Source: Bacteroidota bacterium
GTDB taxonomy: Bacteria; Bacteroidota; Bacteroidia; UBA7662; CANHCV01
Length of the DNA: 64,000 nucleotides
Assembly (NCBI GenBank): GCA_947501265.1
Contig: CANMVY010000010.1
Span: forward strand, 22,334-86,333
Reading direction: 5' to 3'
Position numbers and translations under genes: made by a program. Below are positions 17,926 to 27,125 of the stretch, one piece after another (positions within the stretch are counted from its first letter, which is position 1; every line of letters starts with the position of its first letter). A model generated the notes under the pieces. The model had not been told where the DNA came from and did not search any database. It saw only the letters and a list, made by a program, of their open reading frames with translations.

Positions 17926-18593
17926 CGGTTAGCTTTTTTGAGCAATAAATTGTGCGCTACTTTGCTGGTGATGAGGATTTCTGTGGCATTGGGCGCCATT
18001 TTAACCACGTAAGAATCGTCGAAAGGATGGTGTTCAACAATGGTCAGAACGGTTCCGAGTGCAATTCCCATTCGGGTGAGAAGGCGCAGGAAGTCGGTAT
18101 CGTCTTCGGTTACTGCGCACACTTTCCAGATATGTTGAAAATCGGTAATTTGGGTGAGGGGAACAGCGGCGATGGAGCGAATGTGGCCATCGGCGGAAGG
18201 AATGGGATCGCCGTGGGGGTCAATTTCAGGAAATCCCAAAAACACATCCAACCGCTCGATCAGCAGGTCGGAATCGATGTGTTCCAATTCTTCGGCAATT
18301 TCGTGAATTTCGTCCCAGGTGAACTGTAGCTTTTCAACTAAAAAAACCTCCCAAATGCGGTGCCTACGTATGATCGACAAAGCTAATTTAGCTCCTTCTT
18401 GCGTTAGAAAAGCACCTTTGTACTTCACGTGGTCCACCAACTTCTTTTCGTGAAGCTTCTTAATCATGTCGGTTACCGAAGCCGGTGTGCTTTTCAATAA
18501 ATCAGCCAAAGCATTGGTGTTGACCGACTTATTGGAGCCATCGCTCAATTTATAGAGCGCTTTTAAGTAGTTTTCTTCGGTTATGGAAAGCAT
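17922..18593 (-). CDS. DtxR/MntR-family metal-dependent repressor with FeoA-like domain
   Basis: 223 residues: N-terminal winged helix (EENYLKALYKL, TPASVTDMIKKLHEKKLV), metal-binding dimerisation domain (RHRIWEVFLVEKL, EIAEELEHIDSDLLIERL) and a C-terminal FeoA/SH3-like domain (LLTRMGIALGTVLTIVEHHPFD). Such proteins sense Fe2+ or Mn2+ and repress metal uptake genes. No transporter target lies next to it. The -7 box ends four bases before the ATG, suggesting a leaderless transcript. Confidence 0.9.
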   Translation of the reverse strand: MLSITEENYLKALYKLSDGSNKSVNTNALADLLKSTPASVTDMIKKLHEKKLVDHVKYKGAFLTQEGAKLALSIIRRHRIWEVFLVEKLQFTWDEIHEIAEELEHIDSDLLIERLDVFLGFPEIDPHGDPIPSADGHIRSIAAVPLTQITDFQHIWKVCAVTEDDTDFLRLLTRMGIALGTVLTIVEHHPFDDSYVVKMAPNATEILITSKVAHNLLLKKANR

Positions 18594-18597
18594 TCTA

Positions 18598-18605
18598 CAA
18601 ATGTA
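18598..18605 (-). promoter_or_regulatory. -7 box TACATTTG for the dtxR operon
   Basis: An exact TAnnTTTG on the minus strand, ending four bases before the ATG of the DtxR-family gene. The same four-base distance occurs at 4392 and 56060. No obvious -33 element. Confidence 0.5.
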
Positions 18606-18703
18606 AATAAAGAATAAATAGGGTTATCTTTGGGAGCAGAAAAGTTTTGGTTTATCTTACTAACCAGTTCCAACCAATTGACGTCCATTTCTGTTATCGA
18701 AAT

Positions 18704-20416
18704 ATGCATATTCTTGACTTGTCCTCATTGAAGGGTTTAAATGGAAAACCCATTCGCAGGCTTTTTCGTTTGCTGAAGCCCGAACGCGCATTTATTAAGC
18801 GATTGTACTGGGTTTCTATTCTCTCCGGTTTGTTTGGCTTGGTCGTTCCGCTTTGCATTCAAGCCATTTTTACGTTCATTCAAGCAGGCCAAGCTTCGGC
18901 ATCGCTTTGGGTGTTGTTAAGTTTTTTGTTGGTTGGCTTGCTTATTTCTGGAAACCTAACGCTTACCCAGCTGAACATCAATGAAACGTTGCAACAGCGA
19001 TTGTTTGCTCGCATTGGTTTTGACTTTACCGAGCGAATTCCTCGCTGGAGGTCGGATGAGCACCATGCTCCCGAAATGGTGAACCGTTTTTTCGAGGTTT
19101 TAACCATTCAAAAATCTCTGTCAAAGGTTTTAATCGACTTTTTCTCGGCGCTTCTGCAAGTGTTTTTTGGTTTATTACTTCTTTCCTTTTACCATCCATT
19201 GTTCATCGTTTTCGGCTTGGCATCCATCGGTACCATCATCGTTGCATTTCGAGTTATGGGGCCAAATGGAATGAAATCAAGTCTTGGAGAATCTTCTTCA
19301 AAGTATGCCATGGTTTATTGGCTGGAAGAGATCGCTCGCTTTATTGACGTTTTTAAACTATCCGGCGCGCCCAACCTACCCGTTCAAAAATCGAACGCCC
19401 TCGTTGAACAATACGTTGATTACCGAACCGAGCATTATAAGATTTTGAGGAATCACTACATCATGCTTATTGGGTTCAAAATTATTACCGTTTCCGGGTT
19501 AATTATGTTGGGTACCTTTTTGGTTTTCAATGAAATGATCAGCATTGGTCAGTTCGTAGCCTCCGAAATTGTGATGGTTTTGGTGATTCAATCGGTAGAA
19601 AAAATCATTTTTTGCATCGATCCAATCTACGATACCCTAACGGCAGTGGAAAAATTGGGAGGCATTGCCGATTTACCCTTGGCCGAGCATTCCGGAACAA
19701 CCGAGGTTACCCCGGGCTCCATCTCCATTTCCCTTGACCAGGTTGGAGTTCCCCCAACCACCCTATCTTTTACGGCTGAAATTCAAGGAAAAGAGATCGT
19801 TGGAATTGTAGGTGCGAATGGTTCGGGTAAAACAACCTTGATTAATTTATTAGGAACACGGGTACCCGATACCACCGGTGTATTGAAATATTCGGGAGTT
19901 CGCGTTGAAGCGTTACAGATGGATTCTCTGCGTTCCCGCATTGGTGAAATCATTGAAGATACCGATATTTTTGCGGGAAACGTTCGGGAAAACATCAGTT
20001 TGGGTCGCCCAGGTGTAACCGATCAATCGATTCGGGAAGCTTGCGAAGGATTGGGATGCTGGGACGATTTGCAGCGTTTACCGAAGGGATTGGATACAAC
20101 CTTAACCCCAGGAGCACCCGGGCTTCCTCGTTCGTTAGCCATGAAAATTTCCTTGGCCCGGGGCGTGGTAACCCAACCTTCCCTCTTGCTCATTGATGCA
20201 ACTTTGGTGACTTTAACCCGAAGCGAAAGGACCAAAATTTTGGATTACCTAACCCGCGCAGACCGCCCGTGGACCTTGATCGCTTCCATCCATCATCATG
20301 ATTTTATGCAACGATGCGATCAAATTCTTCATCTTGAAAAAGGAAAAGTTGGGGGCGTTTTCAAATTGGAGGAAGCTGAAAAACAATCGTTCTACACCGA
20401 GTTAATGGTTTACTAA
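18704..20416 (+). CDS. ABC exporter (membrane + ATPase domain) with degenerate ATPase motifs
   Basis: About 570 residues: a six-helix exporter membrane domain (about 25-330) fused to a nucleotide-binding domain. Walker A is intact (GANGSGKTT, near residue 370). The signature region reads GLPRSLAMKISLARGV instead of LSGGQxQRxxLARA, and Walker B reads LLLIDATLV, with Ala where the catalytic Glu belongs. The switch His is kept (SIHHHD). Two bases separate it from the HlyD gene, so it is the inner-membrane part of a tripartite exporter. The start MHILDLSSLKG was chosen; a longer frame adds 19 codons. Confidence 0.88.
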   Translation: MHILDLSSLKGLNGKPIRRLFRLLKPERAFIKRLYWVSILSGLFGLVVPLCIQAIFTFIQAGQASASLWVLLSFLLVGLLISGNLTLTQLNINETLQQRLFARIGFDFTERIPRWRSDEHHAPEMVNRFFEVLTIQKSLSKVLIDFFSALLQVFFGLLLLSFYHPLFIVFGLASIGTIIVAFRVMGPNGMKSSLGESSSKYAMVYWLEEIARFIDVFKLSGAPNLPVQKSNALVEQYVDYRTEHYKILRNHYIMLIGFKIITVSGLIMLGTFLVFNEMISIGQFVASEIVMVLVIQSVEKIIFCIDPIYDTLTAVEKLGGIADLPLAEHSGTTEVTPGSISISLDQVGVPPTTLSFTAEIQGKEIVGIVGANGSGKTTLINLLGTRVPDTTGVLKYSGVRVEALQMDSLRSRIGEIIEDTDIFAGNVRENISLGRPGVTDQSIREACEGLGCWDDLQRLPKGLDTTLTPGAPGLPRSLAMKISLARGVVTQPSLLLIDATLVTLTRSERTKILDYLTRADRPWTLIASIHHHDFMQRCDQILHLEKGKVGGVFKLEEAEKQSFYTELMVY

Positions 20417-20418
20417 TT

Positions 20419-21750
20419 ATGGGACATCATCGCCATCGCTACAACGCTTATAACCACATTTTCGAACGGCAACCCAAAGCCATTTTCAAAGTCACCGGAC
20501 GATTTGCGCTCATCCTCATGTTCATCACTCTCTTTTTACCTTGGACCCAAAATTTTCGAGGAAAAGGCAAACTCACCACGTTAAACCCCAGCGAACGTCC
20601 GCAAACCCTCAATTCAATCATTCCAGGTAGAATTGAAAAATGGTACGTCCAAGAAGGGCAACGGGTAAAAAAAGGAGATACCATGTTGTTCATTTCGGAG
20701 GTAAAAGAAGATTATTTGGATCCCAACCTCGTGCCTCGAACCGACGATCAGATTCTCTCCAAAGAAAAAGGAATAGGATCGTATCAATCGAAACTGAAAG
20801 CCCTTGAAAATCAGTACAAAGCCATCGAACGAGATCAGGTTTTGAAAACAGCCCAATTGCGAAACAAAGTGAAGCAAACCCGGGCAAAGATGATTTCCGA
20901 CTCTGCCAAAATCGTGGAAGCGGAGGTGAAGTTGGTGATCGCGAAAAGACAAATTGAGGCCTTTGAAAAAATGTACAAAGATGGCATCAAATCGTTGGCC
21001 GAATACGAAGCAAAAAAAGCTTCATTCCAGCAAGCAATCACCGATAAAACGGCGATGCTGAACAATTACATCACGTCAGAAAACGAATGGATCAACGCCC
21101 AGTTGCAACTTAACAATCTGAACAACGAATTTGAGCAGAAACTGGCGTACAACCAAGCCGATCGATTTGCCCTTGAATCCCAAATTTTCGATGGAGAAGC
21201 CACCGTATCTAAAATGCGCATTCAACGCTCCAATTACTCCATTCGTACCCAAAACTATTACGTTCTCGCCCCTCAAGACGGTTATGTGGTAAAAGCCCTG
21301 AAATCGGGTATTGGTGAAGTGATCAAAGAAGGAACCCCTTTGGTAGAAATTCAACCCTATCCTTTCAAAATTGCTGCTGAAATGTACGTCGATCCCTTGA
21401 ACGTGGCCTTGGTGGAAAAAGGACAGAAAGTACGGCTTCAATTTGATGGATGGCCAGCCTTAGTTTTTGGCGGTTGGCCCGGCGTTTCGTTTGGAACGTT
21501 TGGCGGCGTTGTCGTAGCCATCGACCAAACCATCAGCGAAAATGGCAAATACCGTTTGCTCATTGCCCCAGATTCTGCCGATAAAGCCTGGCCCAATTTG
21601 TTGAAAGTGGGAACCGGAGCGAACGGAATTGGGCTGTTGAAAGACGTTCCCATTTGGTATGAACTTTGGCGAAACATCAACGGATTCCCACCCGAATACT
21701 ACAAACCATCTGAACAAGCAGGAAAAGAATCGAATAAAAAAGAAAAATGA
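20419..21750 (+). CDS. HlyD-family periplasmic adaptor protein
   Basis: 443 residues: one membrane segment (FALILMFITLFLPW), a lipoyl-like half motif (IPGRIEKWYVQEGQRVKKGD), a long coiled coil (about 110-255), the returning lipoyl half and beta-barrel (VLAPQDGYVVKALKSGIGEVIKEG), and a C-terminal barrel-proximal part. Typical membrane-fusion protein of type I secretion or large-molecule efflux. It is flanked by the ABC subunit and, through an ATGA overlap, the TolC subunit. Confidence 0.92.
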   Translation: MGHHRHRYNAYNHIFERQPKAIFKVTGRFALILMFITLFLPWTQNFRGKGKLTTLNPSERPQTLNSIIPGRIEKWYVQEGQRVKKGDTMLFISEVKEDYLDPNLVPRTDDQILSKEKGIGSYQSKLKALENQYKAIERDQVLKTAQLRNKVKQTRAKMISDSAKIVEAEVKLVIAKRQIEAFEKMYKDGIKSLAEYEAKKASFQQAITDKTAMLNNYITSENEWINAQLQLNNLNNEFEQKLAYNQADRFALESQIFDGEATVSKMRIQRSNYSIRTQNYYVLAPQDGYVVKALKSGIGEVIKEGTPLVEIQPYPFKIAAEMYVDPLNVALVEKGQKVRLQFDGWPALVFGGWPGVSFGTFGGVVVAIDQTISENGKYRLLIAPDSADKAWPNLLKVGTGANGIGLLKDVPIWYELWRNINGFPPEYYKPSEQAGKESNKKEK

Positions 21751-23129
21751 TGCGCATTTTCGGACTACTTTTTCTTTTTTCCGCGATGGGAATTCAGGGG
21801 CAAAATAACCAAATCCTTACCCGTGATGCTTTTGTAGAACAGGTCAAGCAGCACCATCCCATTGCTTTTGCCGCGGGGTTGATGGACAATAAGGCCGCAG
21901 CCACAGTGTTGCAGGCCCGCGGAGCTTTCGATCCGGCTCTTCAAGGAAAATTGAACCAGAAAACCTTCTCGGGAACGCAATACTTCAACCTCTTAGAAAC
22001 CGGTTTGCTGCTCCCCACCCGAAGTCCCGTAGAATTTTCAATGGGTTGGGAACAAAATGCAGGAACGTTCGTCAACCCGGAAGACAAAACACCCAGTACA
22101 GGTTTAGGAAGCTTAGGAATTGGAGTTAATTTAGGAAAAGGGTTGCTGATGGATGCCCGACGGGCTTCCCTTCGTCAGGCATTGCTCTTGCAAGATGCGG
22201 CACCATTCCAAATTCAATCCATGCTGAGCGATCTTTTGGCTCAGGCAGAAATGGATTATTGGAATTGGGCGCTCACGAAGGAAAAACTAGCACTGTACCA
22301 AGAAGCGAGTGACCTTGCTTTTCAACGTTTGAGACTCATTCGTGGAGCCTTGGAACAAGGCGACCGGCCCACCATCGATACCGTAGAGGCCTATGCCCAA
22401 TGGCAGTTGCGCCAAATTAACGTTGAACAGGCAAAAGCCGAATATTTGGCCGCCACCAATTTGATCGAAGCTTACCTGTGGAAAGACGGACTTGTTCCCG
22501 ATCAATTGCCTTCAGCAACCATTCCACAAAGCATACAAGTTGCCGCTTTAACGGCTGTAAATCTTGATTTGCTCACGCAATGGATAACGGGGTTGGATCA
22601 ACATCCCATTTTGAAAGCCCTGGATGCTGAAATCGCCATGCAGGAGGTTGAAATCAAATTGAAGAAGGAGAGTTTACGACCTGAATTGAAAGTAAAGTAC
22701 AACTTGCTCAGTGGAAATCCCGCCCAAATTGGGACGTATTTTGAAGACGGCTACAAATGGGGCGGTTCGGCAGCTTTTCCATTGTTGCTTCGTTCCGCCC
22801 GAGGAGGCGTTCAAATTTCTACCATCAAAAAACAAGAATTGGAAGCCAAGCGCTTTCAAAAGAAAAACGAAATCCGAGTGAAAATAGAAACGTATGCTGA
22901 ACTTTCTGGAATTTTCAATCGACAAACCCAATTGGCAGAAGAACAAATGAATCGCTTCAAACAATTGTACGATGTAGAACAAATTCGTTTGCTTCAAGGT
23001 GATGGATCTGTTTTCTTAATCAATACCCGCGAAGCAAAATGGGTGGAATCCCGCGAAAAAGTACTGGATCTTTATTTTAAAGTGCGCAAAAACCAAATTT
23101 CTTTGCAAAATTCGCGTGGATTATTCTAA
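21747..23129 (+). CDS. TolC-family outer-membrane channel
   Basis: 460 residues with a signal peptide (MMRIFGLLFLFSAMGIQGQ) and two outer-membrane-efflux-protein repeats rich in long amphipathic helices (LAQAEMDYWNWALTKEKLALYQEA and the matching C-terminal EEQMNRFKQLYDVEQIRLLQGD). Forms the outer-membrane exit of the ABC/HlyD exporter encoded upstream. Coupled to hlyD by ATGA. The substrate of the system is not encoded recognisably next to it. Confidence 0.9.
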   Translation: MMRIFGLLFLFSAMGIQGQNNQILTRDAFVEQVKQHHPIAFAAGLMDNKAAATVLQARGAFDPALQGKLNQKTFSGTQYFNLLETGLLLPTRSPVEFSMGWEQNAGTFVNPEDKTPSTGLGSLGIGVNLGKGLLMDARRASLRQALLLQDAAPFQIQSMLSDLLAQAEMDYWNWALTKEKLALYQEASDLAFQRLRLIRGALEQGDRPTIDTVEAYAQWQLRQINVEQAKAEYLAATNLIEAYLWKDGLVPDQLPSATIPQSIQVAALTAVNLDLLTQWITGLDQHPILKALDAEIAMQEVEIKLKKESLRPELKVKYNLLSGNPAQIGTYFEDGYKWGGSAAFPLLLRSARGGVQISTIKKQELEAKRFQKKNEIRVKIETYAELSGIFNRQTQLAEEQMNRFKQLYDVEQIRLLQGDGSVFLINTREAKWVESREKVLDLYFKVRKNQISLQNSRGLF

Positions 23130-23132
23130 CGC

Positions 23133-24308
23133 ATGCGAGTTTTTCTCTTCACCCATTGGTATCCACCCAACTCAACAGCACCTGCTTTCCGAGCTCAGTC
23201 TTGGGTAGAAGGATTTTCGAAGATCGCCAAAGAAGTCATCGTTATTACTCCCTACCGGGAAGGAAACGAGGCCTATCCAGCAGCATTTCACAACCAAATC
23301 CTCATCGAGGAACGAAAAGGTAACATTCGAATCTTTCGAATGCCCCTTTCCCATCATCCTTTAAGAAGTGCGATCGCACGCATGCCGAACAGCGCTTACC
23401 GACGTTTTTTAATGGGGCTTTTTTACTTGCTTCATCATAAACCGGTTCACCATTCTTTTGATTTGGACTTTGAAGCACTGGAATCGAAACTGCCTCTTCC
23501 TCAGTCCAACGATTGGGTGCTTTCTTCGGGTCCTCCCTTTATTTTGCACCGCTTGGCATTGCGCTGGAAAATGATGCATGGCTGCCGATGGATTGCTGAT
23601 TATCGCGATTTATGGACGTTTGGCCGCGATCGATTCCATTGGGGATGGCTGCGGGAGTGGTGGCAAGAGCGGGTGGATGGAGAATGGGAGCGGCATTGGC
23701 TGCACCTGGCCGATCGGCTGGTGACCGTTGGTCCAACATTGGCGGCCGATTTAAAGAACCAATTCCCGAAGGTTGAAGTAAGCGTTTTGGAAAACGGGGC
23801 TCAGGAAGACATGAAGCAACTTTCTCCTCCCAAAAGCGGGGGAAATCGGTGGCTGTACGTGGGGAATTTGTACCCCGCCCAAAAATCGATTTGGCGCTTT
23901 TTTTCTTTGTTGGACGACGCCATTCGGCAAGATGGATTAGATTTTGAGTTGAGGTTTTTAGGCTCCAATCATTACGGCTGTTTGGATGAATTGTTTGCTC
24001 AATTCCCTATCGTAGCCCAACATTGCAAATCGTTGACCTGGCAAAATCGGCCAGAAATTTTGGATCATTACGTTTGGAGCAACGGCTGCATTCATTTTCC
24101 CTACGAAGGAGCGGAAGGCATTCCCAGCGCGAAGCGCAACGAGTACGCCTGCTCGGGAAGAAAAACGATAACGTATTCGAATCAATCGAAACAGGAAGTG
24201 TTGGATTGGGCCAAATCAACCGACTTTCCCGAAGTTCCTTTGCATTTATTTCGGCAGTACCTGGTTGATTTATGGATCGGCGATCATGTTCGAAGTGATG
24301 GGAATTGA
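23133..24308 (+). CDS. Glycosyltransferase (GT4-like, GT-B fold)
   Basis: 391 residues. N-terminal THWYPPNSTAPAFRAQSWVEGF is the usual GT4 opening with the nucleotide-sugar acceptor loop, and the C-terminal part holds a Rossmann-like half (RWLYVGNLYPAQKSIWRFF, then FPYEGAEGIPSAKRNEYACSG, a variant of the family's E-x7-E region). Probably builds a surface polysaccharide. It starts three bases after tolC and may be co-transcribed with the exporter, but no functional link is shown. Confidence 0.82.
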   Translation: MRVFLFTHWYPPNSTAPAFRAQSWVEGFSKIAKEVIVITPYREGNEAYPAAFHNQILIEERKGNIRIFRMPLSHHPLRSAIARMPNSAYRRFLMGLFYLLHHKPVHHSFDLDFEALESKLPLPQSNDWVLSSGPPFILHRLALRWKMMHGCRWIADYRDLWTFGRDRFHWGWLREWWQERVDGEWERHWLHLADRLVTVGPTLAADLKNQFPKVEVSVLENGAQEDMKQLSPPKSGGNRWLYVGNLYPAQKSIWRFFSLLDDAIRQDGLDFELRFLGSNHYGCLDELFAQFPIVAQHCKSLTWQNRPEILDHYVWSNGCIHFPYEGAEGIPSAKRNEYACSGRKTITYSNQSKQEVLDWAKSTDFPEVPLHLFRQYLVDLWIGDHVRSDGN

Positions 24309-24323
24309 GTTAATTGATAACCA

Positions 24324-24617
24324 TCAATCCACCTGATCACTAGGGCGGTGAAAGTCTTTGTAATTAGGGCATTCTTCCTTTAAAATTTTTCTCATCTCGT
24401 CTCCCCACTTTTCTGTTCCTCGATAACTGTCAGGAATTTGGTCTCCATACTTTTCATTACAATCCAACAAAACAGAAGTGTTTGCATCTAGACCATGATA
24501 TTTGAAATTATCATAACATTCACATGCACTTGGCCCACAAGAACTTAGGATTGTCACAAGAAAAAATAAAAAAGATCCAAGGAAAACTCCTTTTTTGAGA
24601 TAAATAGATTTTTTCAT
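24324..24617 (-). CDS. Small lipoprotein of the AT-rich island
   Basis: 97 residues. Signal peptide with lipobox (LVTILSSC), then a short Cys-containing body (GPSACECYDNF and later NCN/CPNY type residues; five or more cysteines in all) that suggests disulfides or metal binding. No known family recognised. It lies 22 bases downstream of the zinc-ribbon membrane protein gene on the same strand, so it is probably the last gene of a three-gene operon. Codon use is more AT-rich than in the genes to the left. Confidence 0.7.
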   Translation of the reverse strand: MKKSIYLKKGVFLGSFLFFLVTILSSCGPSACECYDNFKYHGLDANTSVLLDCNEKYGDQIPDSYRGTEKWGDEMRKILKEECPNYKDFHRPSDQVD

Positions 24618-24639
24618 TTAGCTTAATTTTTAAATTTAA

Positions 24640-26517
24640 TTAGTTAAATGTGACATTGCTTTCGCTTATCCACCCTTCAACATATACATCATTAATCATC
24701 TGAGAAATAAAAATGAACCCATTTTCACGTCGAGAGAAAGTACCACTATCACCTATTTTTAGGAAAATACCTTGTGAATACTCAAAGGATGGTTCTAAAT
24801 AAACTTCGGTGTTTTCAGTTATTACTGAAAATTGTCCACTTAGTTCAATCTCATTAAACTCATTAAACTCATTAAAGTAAGATTTAATTTCTTTTCTAAG
24901 AATTTCACCATCCTTCAATCCGATAAAATTAACTTTCTCGCCAGAAGGTAATCGATATGAACCAGTAATCTTATCCTTAGAAATAGATGTTAACTGTAAG
25001 AAATTATTATCAAAATTAATTGGGAAAGTAATATTTTCATTGTACATGGTATTGACAAGGACTTCTTGTTGGCCATCAATTTCTGTACAAACAGCAAACA
25101 TATTTGAAGAGATAATGCCATCAGATGCGTCAGCATTCATGTTTGATGATGAACTATTAATGCTCAACTCCTCAATTTCAGTACTATCAGCATTTAAAAA
25201 ATACCATGTTCCATTAATCAAGTCTAAATTATTTTTAGCAAAAGTAGAATATTCGTCTCTTGTAACATTATGTTTAGTTGTCGTTGAGTAGGTGAAAAAT
25301 GCTAAATACAATGAAGTAATTACTACTGGCAAAAACCAATTTTTGAATAACCAAGTATTTTGAAATTTGCTTTCTTTAGACCCTTTGGACTTTTTGTAAT
25401 CAAAAAAGTATGCCGATACCGCTAAAACGAAGAACAGAACTACATAGAAATTTGCTGCGACATAGAATGATTTATAAAAATAATACTCCCTTGATGAAGA
25501 AAAGTGGTTTTCATCGTCAACAAATAAACTTGCATCCCAAATCTCTCTAAACAAAAAATAATGAAGGACACCAAAAAGCAAATTCTGAGTGAATACAGAG
25601 GTTGTTAAATTCAAATTTTTGTATCTTGCTAGAGGTATTGGAATTAGGAGCCATATAAAAAACAATGGGAAGTCGACAATATTCCAAACTTCTAAAAATG
25701 GAATTATTGAAAAAGCAACAATATAAAAAGCAAAAATCCAATCACTAGTTAAAAAAAGAAGTATTTTGGAATTATCGTTTTTTATTTCGTCTAAATACTT
25801 CTTAATGTATGGAATAGTTTTATCAACTTTCTTTAATTCTAAAACATTCATTACAATACGCGTGCTTACTTTTTTCACAAACCATGTTGTGGCCCAAGAA
25901 AGTAAACTAGGTGAAATATTATTTTCCTTTAAAACAGGATTTACAGAGGTATTGAAAACATGATTTGAGACAGTATTTGCTTCAGCTTTTAACTTTAAGA
26001 AAGATTCCAAATCTATATTACCTAATTCAATATTAGATAAAGATTTTGTTATCGATCTAGTTAAATATAAAAGGTAAATAAAAAGAGTAAATTTATTTAA
26101 ATAAGAAATTTTCCTGGTGTGGTAATACACCTTGTAAGCCCAGTTGTTTTTAGGGTCAATTTTTTCCTTATCAATTTTTGGAACTTGACTGGGTTTCCCT
26201 TTTTGTTCACTTTTAACTAAATTAATTTTTGTAGAACAATTTTGACAAACTACCTGCTCAGGGAATTGTGAAGAAGCATCTTTCTGAAAATTAACTTTCG
26301 AATTACACTTTTTGCACGTTACAGTACCTATTTTTTTTGTGCTCGGCTGAAGATTAGGGGTTGGGACCTTGTCATTGTTAGAGGTCTTTATTGGATTAGT
26401 TAATCTGTATTTTTGTTGACAGCTAGGGCACCCAATGGTAAATTCATTTGCAGGCGCTTTTGAATAATCAATTTTTATTTTATTGTCGCATTTTTTGCAA
26501 CTCAAGATTTTTATCAT
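24640..26517 (-). CDS. Large membrane protein with two N-terminal zinc ribbons and SH3-like tail
   Basis: 625 residues, no family recognised as a whole. Two CxxC-x19-CxxC zinc ribbons lie at C7/C10/C30/C33 and C68/C71/C91/C94. From about 145 a possible hydrophobic segment and a helical part follow, then about five strong membrane segments between about 255 and 400 (IVAFSIIPFLEVWNI, FFIWLLIPIPLA, FYVVLFFVLAVSAYFF, LPVVITSLYLAFF). The C-terminal 220 residues look extracytoplasmic; the last 65 (VYLEPSFEYSQ, GWISESNVTF) resemble a bacterial SH3 domain. The zinc ribbons would face the cytoplasm. AT-rich, probably acquired. Confidence 0.78.
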   Translation of the reverse strand: MIKILSCKKCDNKIKIDYSKAPANEFTIGCPSCQQKYRLTNPIKTSNNDKVPTPNLQPSTKKIGTVTCKKCNSKVNFQKDASSQFPEQVVCQNCSTKINLVKSEQKGKPSQVPKIDKEKIDPKNNWAYKVYYHTRKISYLNKFTLFIYLLYLTRSITKSLSNIELGNIDLESFLKLKAEANTVSNHVFNTSVNPVLKENNISPSLLSWATTWFVKKVSTRIVMNVLELKKVDKTIPYIKKYLDEIKNDNSKILLFLTSDWIFAFYIVAFSIIPFLEVWNIVDFPLFFIWLLIPIPLARYKNLNLTTSVFTQNLLFGVLHYFLFREIWDASLFVDDENHFSSSREYYFYKSFYVAANFYVVLFFVLAVSAYFFDYKKSKGSKESKFQNTWLFKNWFLPVVITSLYLAFFTYSTTTKHNVTRDEYSTFAKNNLDLINGTWYFLNADSTEIEELSINSSSSNMNADASDGIISSNMFAVCTEIDGQQEVLVNTMYNENITFPINFDNNFLQLTSISKDKITGSYRLPSGEKVNFIGLKDGEILRKEIKSYFNEFNEFNEIELSGQFSVITENTEVYLEPSFEYSQGIFLKIGDSGTFSRRENGFIFISQMINDVYVEGWISESNVTFN

Positions 26518-26541
26518 GGCATGTTTATTAAAAAATGGGAC

Positions 26542-26979
26542 TTAAAAATCAAAATCTCCATCATTATCAGAATCAACTGCATAATCATCTGCAATTCCAT
26601 CTCCGTCGTAATCCATAGCGACAACATCAACATCTCCATCACCATCAGTATCATATGCCATGGTATCTACCTGACCGTCACCGTCTGTATCCATTGCCAC
26701 CGTATCAACTTGACCGTCACCATTTGTATCATATGCCACCGTATCAACTTGACCGTCACCATCTGAATCCATTGCAATTGTATCAACATGCCCATCCCCA
26801 TCAGTATCATAGGCTATTGTGTCGATAAAACCATCATCATCACTGTCTATTGCTATAACATCTGAATCACCATCATTATCAGAATCAATAAAAATGGCAT
26901 CAGCATACCCGTCATTATTTGTATCTTTTGCGACAGATTCATTAATTCCATCATTATTTAGGTCTAGGTTTTTATTCAT
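26542..26979 (-). CDS. Calcium-loop tandem-repeat protein
   Basis: 145 residues made almost wholly of eleven 13-residue units of the type AxDTDGDGQVDTV, each with a DxDxDGxxD calcium-binding loop as in thrombospondin type 3 or EF-hand-like repeats. Tyr and Met alternate at the second position, giving a 26-residue super-period in the middle. No signal peptide, membrane segment or lipobox is visible, which is unusual because such repeats normally act outside the cell. Possibly the first gene of the operon with the zinc-ribbon membrane protein 24 bases downstream. Confidence 0.75.
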   Translation of the reverse strand: MNKNLDLNNDGINESVAKDTNNDGYADAIFIDSDNDGDSDVIAIDSDDDGFIDTIAYDTDGDGHVDTIAMDSDGDGQVDTVAYDTNGDGQVDTVAMDTDGDGQVDTMAYDTDGDGDVDVVAMDYDGDGIADDYAVDSDNDGDFDF

Positions 26980-27020
26980 TTTTTTAGTTTAAATTTTTAT
27001 TTACTTTGTTTTTATTTTAG

Positions 27021-27043
27021 TGTGCATTAATAAAATGTACACA
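27021..27043. promoter_or_regulatory. Possible operator between divergent island genes
   Basis: An imperfect inverted repeat, TGTGcATT-n-AATgtaCACA, lies in the AT-rich gap between the repeat-protein gene and the XRE regulator gene. A site for that regulator would be expected here. Weak evidence from symmetry and position only. Confidence 0.3.
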
Positions 27044-27125
27044 TTTCAAATTTAATGATTGATATTGATTCAAAAAGTGTTTTAAAAATCCCGATTAGAT
27101 TATCAGTTTGTGATTTTGGTAGGCA

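Noticed and set aside
26521..26766. Plus-strand Ile/Cys-rich frame opposite the calcium-repeat gene
   Set aside because: Antisense shadow of the Asp-rich repeats; low-complexity translation.
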